Assembly (NCBI GenBank): GCA_030044475.1 | Contig: JASHVP010000116.1 | Coordinates: 1-10,337, forward strand | Direction: 5' to 3' | Origin: Thermoplasmata archaeon | Lineage (GTDB): Archaea; Thermoplasmatota; Thermoplasmata; Lutacidiplasmatales; UBA184 | DNA: 10,337 nt | Shown: positions 1 through 7,200 of the stretch, piece after piece | Layout: every line of letters starts with the position of its first letter | Numbering within the stretch: position 1 is the stretch's first letter | Position numbers and translations under genes: made by a program | The notes under the pieces: generated by a model | The model's input: only the letters and a program-made list of their open reading frames with translations | Told to the model about the DNA's origin: nothing | The model's database searches: none

Positions 1-3000
1 GGCGGAGCGGGTTCGGACGGCGCCCCGGGGCCGGCCAGGTCCCGGGGGGCCCGATCGGCCGGTTCCTCGGGCCGCGTCTGCTCTCCGGGGGGGACGGACG
101 GCGGCCCGCCTTGGTTCGCGGGGGCCGGCGTCGACGCGGCAACGACTGGGGGGATCGTCGAGGTCTGGGGACTCGACGCGGGAGCCGGAAGGGCCGGCCC
201 GGGGACCGGAGGAGCCCTCGGACGACGGTCCCCATTCGAGGGGGGAGGTCGCGGGCGAGGCCGCGGGCGGGGCGGCCGCGCCGCCGCCGGGACCGGCTTA
301 CCAAGCTTCTGGAACAGTTCGATCGCGATCGGACGACCGAACCCGGGAAGGCTCGCGACCGTATCGAACGGGGCGCTGCCGATCCGCTCGACGGTCGTGA
401 GGCCGGCGTCCCAGGCCCCGGCGACCTTCGCGGGGCCCAGGAGGGGCGCCCCCAGGAGGCCGTCGAGTTCCTCCCCGAGCGCCCGGACCTGCTGCTCGCG
501 GTGGATCACCTGCTCGTCGGCGAAGTCGACTTCGTCCGGGGCGAGCGGCACCACCGGCGGCGCCGGAGAGGTGCGCCGACGCCCGGAACGGGACCCCCGC
601 GGCCGAACGGCGAGGGGCAACGGAGGGACGCCGGGCAGGTGGACCGACCACCGGCTCCCGGTGCGAGTGCGTCCGGAGATCCGGGAGGCACCGCGCGGGG
701 CGGCGGCCACGTCGACGGTCCGGAACTCCGCGACGTGGAGGTACCGAGCGATCGCCGCGGCGTTCCGGCGCAGCTCGTCGGCCAGAGGATCCTGGGCGAC
801 CGCGAGGGCGACGAGCGGGCCGGATCGGACCTCGTCGGGGACCCGCCGCAGGCGCTGGGCGGTCCGGGCCACCAGCCAGTACGCGTCGGCCGACAGAGAC
901 GGGGGCGACCCCGCCGTCGACGGAGGTCCCGCGGGGCGTCCGACGTACATCTCCCCGAGGCTCCAGGGGACGGGCACCACCCCGACCGGCAACGTCGGGA
1001 CGTACTCGACCATGTTCGGCGTGATTCGGCGGGGGAGCCCCTGGATGACGACGCTCATCTCCGTGGGGAGGCCCCCGTCCTTCCCGCGACGGGGCGGAGT
1101 GCGTTGCAGCACGTGGACGATCTGCGTCGCGAGCGACGGGTACGCCCTCTGGATCTCCGACTCGACCGGCCGCATCTCCGTCTGTCGCCCGGTCCACGGC
1201 TCGTCCGGGGACCCGACCTCGAGACGCGCGACCCTCGTCAGACGGGCGAGGAGGTCGCGCTCGGCCCGGAGCCGTCGGGCCGTCTCCTCGTCGGCCACGA
1301 CGACGGCGACGGAGGGCAGCTCGACCGTCTCGGGGATCCCTTGCGCGTGGCGGAACCGGCCGACGGCGGTGACGACCGTTCGCCACCGGTCCCACGCGGC
1401 GACCCGCGCGTCGTCGAGGAGGGTCCGGTCGATCTCCGGCAGCTCCTCCTCGAAGAGGCTCGTCGCGTCGGTGGAGAACGCTCGGTGGAGCGACTCGGCG
1501 GTGAACGGGGCCATCGGCGCGAGCAGCGCGGCGCCGGCTCGGAGCACGTGCCCGAGCGTCCGGAGCGCCGACCGCTTGGACGGCACGTTCCCGGGGAGAG
1601 CGAGGCGGGCGCCGACCCACGACCGGTACTCGACGAGGTCGACGTCGAAGAAGTGGAACAGCCGGCGGTGGGCCACGGCCGGGGCCCAGCGGTCGTAATC
1701 CGCGACGACCTGGACCCGGGTCCTCTCGAACCGGGCCAGGAACGCCCGGTCCTCCGCCTCGAGCTCCCCGACGAATCCCCCGATCGGGCGGGCGAACCCC
1801 GCCAGCAGAGCCCGGTCGCACCGTCCCGCGGTCTCGTGGGCCAGAGACCAGAGCCGGGCCAGGCGCGCGTGCTCCTGGGCGCACCGGGCGGCCAGTCCGG
1901 CGGCGGAGGCGTCGGACGGGTCCGAGCGGACCAGGGCGCCGCGCACCGCGTCCGAGCCGAACTGCGTGAGCAGGGCCGCGAGGTCGACCTCGGCGACGGT
2001 CGGGAGGACCGCGAGGGTGGCCTCCCCGAGCGAACCCTCCACGACGGAGCGGGCCGTCAGATGGTGGACGACGGCCGGCACGCGTCGTCGATGATTCACG
2101 TACAGCCGCACGGGATCGCCCAGCGGGAACGGGTCGTACCGCGCCCAAGCGCCGAACGCGCCCTGCGCGGAGGGGAGCAGCTGTCGGAAGACGACCCGCC
2201 GGCGACCGCCGCAGCTGCAGGTGAGGTTCCCTTGGGGCGCGTCGAGCCGTTCGCATCGGCCGCACTCCAGGAGCGGCACCGCGCTCGGCGCCGTGCTGGC
2301 CGTCGTCTCGCTGATCGGCCAGGGCGCGACCTCGATCTGCCCGATCGGCGGGTCCTGCGGGAGCAGGCGGCGGTACAGCTCGATGGTCTCGCGCGGGAGC
2401 CGACCCGGCTCGAGGCACCAGGCCCGACCCGGCGCCCACACGAGGCCCGAGTTGCAGACCGAGCACCGGGGGACCCCGCGGCGGACCCGGAGCCGGGCGA
2501 AGACGCCCCCGGCCTCGCTGAGGTCGCGGACGACGAACTCGTTCGCACTGTCGATGTCGAGCCCAGCGTACTTGTGCATCAAGGTCAGGTCGAGCTGCCC
2601 CCGGGCCGTGAGCAGCGGCCATCCGAGGATCTCGAGGTGCTCCGAGATCTGGGCGTCGGTCCCCCCGTGGCCCGGGACGAGCGGAACGATCCCGGTTCCG
2701 CTGTCCCCGACGTCCCGGACCGCCTGGACGGTGCCCGCGGGCGGCTCGAGGCTGCCGCCCATCGGGAACTCGTGTCGCAGCGGATAGTCGTACGGCGTGC
2801 CGACGAGGGAGCGCCCGGGAAGTTCCGCCGCGACCTCGACCTCGGACCCGCGCAGCCAGTCCCGGATCCGCTCCATCGACGATCGGGAGGTGAGGACCCA
2901 CTCCTCACGATCCCGCCGACGGAACTTCGCGACGACGTAGGGGAGGTCCGGATTGACGAGCAGGGCGCTGGTGCCGAGCAGGCGCCACGGGGCGTCGACC

Positions 3001-3560
3001 CAGACCAGCAGCCCGACGTCGCGGTCCCCGACGCGCGCCGGAAAGCGGACGAGGAACGTGTCCCCCTCCTCCTCGCGATAAACGATCCGCTCGGGGGTCC
3101 GCGGCGCGGCGCACCGGGGGCAAACCCGCAGCGTGACGTCCCGCGCCACGATCGTCCCGCGATGCGCGAGCCGGCCCACCGCGGTCCGGACCCCTTCCGT
3201 ACGGTCCAGGTCGTCCGACGGGTGCGAGCCGTCCCCGCCGACCCAGACGCCGAGCGAGGTGAGGACCTGGTCGATCGGCGCATGCCCGCTCGCGTCGCCG
3301 CCGCCGATTCGCCGGAGCGTCCCGACCGCCCGGCGGCCGGAGAGCGCCGCGTATCGCGCGTCGACGTCCGCCGAGAGCGCGCGCTGTACGGCCCGCATCG
3401 GGGAGTCGGTGGGGATGATCGAACCGAGGTACTGTCGGAGGACGGGTCCGTCGGACTGCCCGAGCAACCCCCCGGCGGGCGGCAGGTGGCGGCCGCGCCA
3501 GAGGGTCCGCCCGTCCTCCTCGAGGCGATGCGGAGAGTACGCGACCTCGGGCTCGGCCAT
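1..3560 (-). CDS. Catalytically degenerate isoleucyl-tRNA synthetase paralogue with C-terminal HhH and Pro-rich tail (3' end outside window)
   Basis: The frame is open for 1186 codons from ATG (3560-3558) to the left edge with no stop. The translation follows class I IleRS collinearly. N-terminal YSPHRLEE resembles YDPHxLEE; CPRC is at 147-150; a CP1 editing domain spans about 155-365 (W187, GTGIV at 288-292, D302); CSVC is at 366-369; WPIS (414-417) replaces WCIS(R); a zinc motif C433/C436/C448/C450 follows; FGSDAVR replaces YGADALR; an anticodon-binding helical bundle and the IleRS C-terminal region come next. The HIGH position reads PMRA (54-57) and KMSKS reads LAVLP (516-520), both aligned without gaps. 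Threonines of the editing pocket are also lost. Residues about 1040-1087 form a helix-hairpin-helix pair, followed by a Pro/Ala-rich tail that continues off the window. Aminoacylation is therefore unlikely. A regulatory, tRNA-binding or scaffold role is inference. A true IleRS should exist elsewhere in the genome. The start is chosen because no in-frame upstream start is better and a TATA-like box lies about 50 bases upstream. Confidence 0.88.
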   Translation of the reverse strand, partial: MAEPEVAYSPHRLEEDGRTLWRGRHLPPAGGLLGQSDGPVLRQYLGSIIPTDSPMRAVQRALSADVDARYAALSGRRAVGTLRRIGGGDASGHAPIDQVLTSLGVWVGGDGSHPSDDLDRTEGVRTAVGRLAHRGTIVARDVTLRVCPRCAAPRTPERIVYREEEGDTFLVRFPARVGDRDVGLLVWVDAPWRLLGTSALLVNPDLPYVVAKFRRRDREEWVLTSRSSMERIRDWLRGSEVEVAAELPGRSLVGTPYDYPLRHEFPMGGSLEPPAGTVQAVRDVGDSGTGIVPLVPGHGGTDAQISEHLEILGWPLLTARGQLDLTLMHKYAGLDIDSANEFVVRDLSEAGGVFARLRVRRGVPRCSVCNSGLVWAPGRAWCLEPGRLPRETIELYRRLLPQDPPIGQIEVAPWPISETTASTAPSAVPLLECGRCERLDAPQGNLTCSCGGRRRVVFRQLLPSAQGAFGAWARYDPFPLGDPVRLYVNHRRRVPAVVHHLTARSVVEGSLGEATLAVLPTVAEVDLAALLTQFGSDAVRGALVRSDPSDASAAGLAARCAQEHARLARLWSLAHETAGRCDRALLAGFARPIGGFVGELEAEDRAFLARFERTRVQVVADYDRWAPAVAHRRLFHFFDVDLVEYRSWVGARLALPGNVPSKRSALRTLGHVLRAGAALLAPMAPFTAESLHRAFSTDATSLFEEELPEIDRTLLDDARVAAWDRWRTVVTAVGRFRHAQGIPETVELPSVAVVVADEETARRLRAERDLLARLTRVARLEVGSPDEPWTGRQTEMRPVESEIQRAYPSLATQIVHVLQRTPPRRGKDGGLPTEMSVVIQGLPRRITPNMVEYVPTLPVGVVPVPWSLGEMYVGRPAGPPSTAGSPPSLSADAYWLVARTAQRLRRVPDEVRSGPLVALAVAQDPLADELRRNAAAIARYLHVAEFRTVDVAAAPRGASRISGRTRTGSRWSVHLPGVPPLPLAVRPRGSRSGRRRTSPAPPVVPLAPDEVDFADEQVIHREQQVRALGEELDGLLGAPLLGPAKVAGAWDAGLTTVERIGSAPFDTVASLPGFGRPIAIELFQKLGKPVPAAARPPRPRPRPRPPPSNGDRRPRAPPVPGPALPAPASSPQTSTIPPVVAASTPAPANQGGPPSVPPGEQTRPEEPADRAPRDLAGPGAPSEPAP

Positions 3561-3605
3561 CCGATGTCCCGGGCAGCCCCGGGCGCCGGTGGAATGGGGG
3601 CCCCC

Positions 3606-3616
3606 GAGAATAAACT
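3606..3616 (-). promoter_or_regulatory. TATA-like box for the IleRS-like gene
   Basis: Read on the minus strand, this patch is AGAGTTTATTC, the main AT-rich island in the divergent spacer. It lies about 46-56 bases before the ATG at 3560. With the usual archaeal spacing of roughly 25 bases, transcription would begin near 3586 and leave a leader of about 25 bases. No strong Shine-Dalgarno site precedes the ATG. The patch is nearly palindromic, so it could also serve the plus strand. Confidence 0.45.
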
Positions 3617-3658
3617 CTCTCTCCTGAGGCGGGCCCGCGCCTCCGCGTCCGGGGCAAG

Positions 3659-3666
3659 GGTTATCC
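3659..3666 (+). promoter_or_regulatory. Possible weak TATA box for aIF5A
   Basis: The sequence GGTTATCC is an AT-richer spot centred about 39 bases before the aIF5A ATG, consistent with a short leader. It is followed by a perfect 6-bp inverted repeat, CCGCCG/CGGCGG (3669-3685, 5-base loop). A GAGG at 3689-3692 stands 9 bases before the ATG and could act as a modest ribosome-binding site. The TATA match is poor. The patch at 3608-3615 is an alternative that would give a longer leader. Confidence 0.3.
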
Positions 3667-3701
3667 TGCCGCCGACCTCCGGCGGGACGAGGACGACCTC
3701 G

Positions 3702-4088
3702 ATGGCTTGGACCCAGCAGGAAGTTCGGGAGCTGAAGGAAGGACGGTACATGCTCATCGACGAGGAGCCGTGCCGCATCCTGAGCATCCAGACGTCGAAA
3801 CCGGGGAAGCACGGCGAGGCGAAGGCCCGGATCGACGCCGTGGGCCTGTTCGACGGCTCGAAGCGGAGCGTCGTCTTCCCGGTGAAGCACAAGGTCCAGG
3901 TCCCGATGATCGGGAAGCGGCAGGCCCAGGTGCTCTCCCTGACGGAAACGGAGGTCCAGTTGATGGACCTCGAGTCGTACGAAACGTTCAGCCTCGCGCT
4001 GGACGCGGAAACGAAGGGTCAACTGAGCCCCGGTACCGAGGTCCAGTACCTCGACGCGATGGGGAAGCGACGGATCACGCGGACGTAG
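3702..4088 (+). CDS. eif5a: Translation initiation factor 5A (aIF5A), hypusine-bearing
   Basis: This encodes 128 residues, the usual archaeal length. The factor binds the ribosome near the peptidyl-tRNA and assists peptide-bond formation at difficult sequences; it requires deoxyhypusine/hypusine on one lysine. The modification loop is plainly present as SKPGKHGEAKAR (32-43), with the modified lysine expected at K36. The N-terminal SH3-like half (1-66) includes the family segment EEPCRI. The C-terminal OB-fold half (67-128) begins near KVQVPMIGKRQAQVLS. The ATG at 3702 starts the protein exactly where the family starts. The frame stays open far upstream to 111, but that extension is the antisense of the IleRS-like gene and has no homology. 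The gene is divergent from that gene with 141 bases between starts. No deoxyhypusine synthase is seen in the window. Confidence 0.97.
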   Translation: MAWTQQEVRELKEGRYMLIDEEPCRILSIQTSKPGKHGEAKARIDAVGLFDGSKRSVVFPVKHKVQVPMIGKRQAQVLSLTETEVQLMDLESYETFSLALDAETKGQLSPGTEVQYLDAMGKRRITRT

Positions 4089-4100
4089 GCCCGCCGGCGG

Positions 4101-4125
4101 AGTCGACGCCCAAATCCGCGCGACT
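4101..4125 (+). terminator. Hairpin after aIF5A, possible transcript end
   Basis: Stem AGTCG (4101-4105) pairs with CGACT (4121-4125), and inner stem CGC (4107-4109) pairs with GCG (4118-4120). There is one bulged A and an 8-base loop, CCAAATCC. It begins 12 bases after the aIF5A stop and is followed by CATTTATAAA, the TATA box of the next gene. Archaeal termination relies mainly on T-runs, and only TTT follows, so a terminator or 3'-end role is tentative. Confidence 0.35.
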
Positions 4126-4126
4126 C

Positions 4127-4135
4127 ATTTATAAA
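4127..4135 (+). promoter_or_regulatory. Strong archaeal TATA box of the solenoid gene
   Basis: ATTTATAAA is the best TATA element in the window, in otherwise extremely GC-rich DNA. It lies 77 bases before the ATG at 4213. Standard spacing predicts a transcription start near 4156-4158, giving a leader of about 55 bases that contains the Shine-Dalgarno site. Confidence 0.75.
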
Positions 4136-4198
4136 GGGGGCCGGGCATGAATCGACTGCCCGCGGACCCCTCGCCGGCCGAGGGAGCGGGCGAGCGTT

Positions 4199-4204
4199 AG
4201 GAGG
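4199..4204 (+). promoter_or_regulatory. Shine-Dalgarno site deciding the start at 4213
   Basis: AGGAGG lies 8 bases before the ATG at 4213, ideal spacing. It fixes this start over the in-frame ATG at 4147, which is followed by a TAG at 4198-4200 overlapping this site. Confidence 0.8.
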
Positions 4205-4212
4205 CCTGCGGC

Positions 4213-7200
4213 ATGTCGAATCCGGGAGGAGTCGGCTCGCTCCCGTCCTCCCGCATCACCCGGATCCTCCAGGAAAAGGCCGAGGCGCTGAAGAAAAAGC
4301 GCCAGTCGGCCGAGGCCGTCCTCAAGGACGTCGACGAGCGGCTCGGTCTGCTTAGTCGCCTGGGGATCGCGCTCCCCGAGGCCGTCGAGCGCCAACAGAA
4401 GGTCCGCGACCTCGCCCGCCGGTCGGACTGGGACGCGGTCGAGTCGGAGTCGAACGCGCTCCTCGACCTGCTGGCCCAGACCGTCCCGACGTCGATCGAA
4501 GACCGTCGGCAGCGGACCGTCGACGGGTTGGGGCGCCTCTCCGGGATCGGGGTGCCGATCCCGCCCGAGGTCTCGGCAGAGCTCGCGGCCCTCGGCCAGC
4601 CCTCCCCGGGGGCGCCGTGGACCGAGACCGTCAGCCGCCTTGTCCAAGTCGAGGAGGGCCTCCGGGCCGGGGAAGCGGCCTTCGTCGACGGGGCCCGCGA
4701 CCGGGCGCTCGCGCTGGCGCGTTGGGCCGGCCTGCCTCCGGAGCGCATCGACGGGTTCGACCACCGGCTCCAGTCCGCGCTGCTGCCCGCCAAGGAGGGC
4801 CGGCTTGTCGAGGCGATGGACGCCCTCTCCCGGGCCGTCGCCGAGGGACTCCCCGAAGCGACGCAGCGCCGGACCACGGTCCGGGCCGCCGCGGAGCAGT
4901 TGCTCGCCTCCGCGAAGGAGTACGGCGCCCCGACGGTCCGGCTCGAGGCGGCGCTGCGCAACGACTCGGAGTCGAGCCCGGAGCGGTGGCCCGAGACCGT
5001 CGGGGAGACCGAAGCGGCGAGCGAGGAGCTCGCCGCGAGCCTGCGCGAGCGATGCGCCCAGGCGCTCGAGTCGCTCCGCTCGTCCCTCGCCGCGACCGTC
5101 GATTACGGGGTCGACCCGGCGTCCGCGACGGAGGCCGTCGAGAGCGCGATCGCCCGGCTCCCGACCGCACCCCCCCTCGAGATCGCCTCCCTCCTCGCCG
5201 AGGCCCGGCGGGCCGCCGAGGAGCCGATCGTCAACGTCGTCGCCGGCCTGCTCGATGAGGTGCGTCCCCGCATCTCGGAAGCGCGCCGCCTCGGCCGCGA
5301 CCCGACCGAGGTGTTCGCCGCCATGAACCGGGCGCGGGAAGCGATGCGGCTGAAGATCTACTCCGAGGCGCTCGCGGCCAGCCAAGAGGCGCTCGAGCGG
5401 GTCAGCCAGCTCACGGAGGACCTCGACACGGCCCGGGAGGAGCTCGGGTCGATCGAGGAGATGCTCCGACGCTTCCACGCGGCCGGCTTTGCGACGGAGT
5501 CGTTCGACACCGCCATCGCCCGCACGCGCACCCACCTCGACCGCGCGGAGGTGGCGCCGGCCCGGGAGGTCCTCCGCGAGACCGTCGTCCACCTCGGCCG
5601 GGACGCGCTGCAGTTCTATCGCCAGCACGCGGCGGCGCTCGACCGCATCCGAGAGTACGCGCGGGAGCGGGGGTTCCTCAGCGACGCCGCGGACGCCGAC
5701 TTGACCGAGGCCCACCGCCTGCTCGAGGCGAGCGAGCTGGTCGACGGCGCGGAGCGGGTCGCGAAGGCGGAGGTCGAGCTCCGCGCGGCGGCGGCCCCGT
5801 ACGTCGCGCGACGGGTGGACGAGATGCAGCAGGGACTCACCGACATCCCGGACGAGGCGCTCACGGCCCCGGTCCGGCGGCTGCTGGCGGACGCGGACAT
5901 CTCGCTCCGCGTGAAGAACGAGCTCGCCGCCTCGATCGAGAGCCTCCGTCGGGCCGAGCGGGACTTCGCGGCCGTGTTCGCGGCCCACGCGTCCGCGCTC
6001 GTGGAACTGCTCGAGACCGAGGGCCGGATCCTCGAGTCGATGGGCGGGGCGAGCGACGAGGTCCAGCGGCAGATCGACGAGGTCCAGCAGATCTTCAACA
6101 TGGGAGACTTCGTCAAAGCGTCCCGGGCGTCGCAGGAGATCCGCACCCGGGCCCAGCAGCAGCAGTTGCTCCGCAGCGAGGAGGCCGTCTCCCACGCGAA
6201 GCTCTCCCTGGTGGAACTCGAGACGATGGGGCTCGACCTCTCCAAGTTCCGCGTCCCGCTCGAGGACGCTCAGACCGCCGCACGCGCGGGTCAGTACCTG
6301 GACGCGTACCGGATCGCGAGCCAGCTCGAAGAGCAGGCGACGCGGGCCCGGGGCGCGGCCCAGTCGGTGCTCGAGGGGATCTCCCACGCGCAGGAACTGC
6401 TGAGCCGGTTGCGGGCCCAGGGGACCGACCCCACGCCGTTCTACGAGCCGCTCCGCAACGCGCGGCTCGCCTTCCAGGCGCTCGACTTCGACGGCGCGCG
6501 CTCCCTCGTCGACGGGGTCGGGCAGGCGCTGGCGACCGAGGAGGCCCGGCTCGAGGGGGACCGCCTGGTCAGCGAGATCCGGCTCCTGGTGGAGGACGGG
6601 CGCCGGCTCTCGGCCCCGATGGAGGCGTTCCAGCACCGCCTCCAGGAGCTCGAGACGGAGCGCGCCACCGCGCCTCCGCCGGCCGTCCGGACCGCCGTCC
6701 GCCAGCTCCACGAGGAGCTGATCGCGGTGGTCCGGCCGATCCTCGAGGAGAACCTGCGCGCCCTGGAGCGGGACCTCGACATCGCGCGGGCCGCCCGGGT
6801 CCAGGTCGACAAGATCCTCGCGCCGTTGAGCGAGGCCCGCCGTCGGATCGCGCTGCCCCTGCCGGTCGGAGCGGCGGCGCTCCTCGATACGGCCCGGGCG
6901 GAGTTCGTCGCGACCCGCGGGTTCGTCGAGCACGCCGACCGGGTCGCGAAGCGGGCCCGAGAAGCGCTCGCCGAGGCGGAGCTCCTGCACGTGGACGGCG
7001 CCGCCCTTCGGGCGCAGGTCGAGCGGATCGACGAGCTGCTCGCGCAGCGCCAATACGCGCGGGCGATCGAGCTCGGGGGTCCCCTCGAACGCGAGATCCT
7101 CCAGGTCACCTACCAGCACGTCTCGAAGACGCTCGCCGGCTTCCAGGCGACGGTCACCCGGCTGCGCCGCGAGGGGAGCAACACCTCGATCGCCGAGAAC

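Noticed and set aside
298..2901. Minus-strand 867-codon open frame, plus others at 2585-3892 and 2905-3657
   Set aside because: They are out of frame with the IleRS-like protein and rich in Arg, Pro and Gly from GC bias. The homologous frame is a different one.
1..3560. Interpretation as a functional LeuRS or ValRS
   Set aside because: The CP1 order, the two-zinc cysteine pattern, the WxIS segment and the C-terminal region match IleRS best, and no class I synthetase lacks both signature motifs and stays active.
1..3560. Interpretation as a decaying pseudogene
   Set aside because: There is no stop or frameshift in 1186 codons, all zinc cysteines are kept, and the motif changes are gap-free. 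Decay would not spare the fold so selectively.
111..3701. Long in-frame N-terminal extension of aIF5A
   Set aside because: It is exactly antisense to the IleRS-like gene, and aIF5A homologues start at the ATG at 3702.
4147..4200. Upstream 17-codon open frame (MNRLPADPSPAEGAGER) ending at the SD of the solenoid gene
   Set aside because: The TATA box at 4127-4135 predicts transcription starting near 4156, after this ATG, and no ribosome-binding site precedes it.
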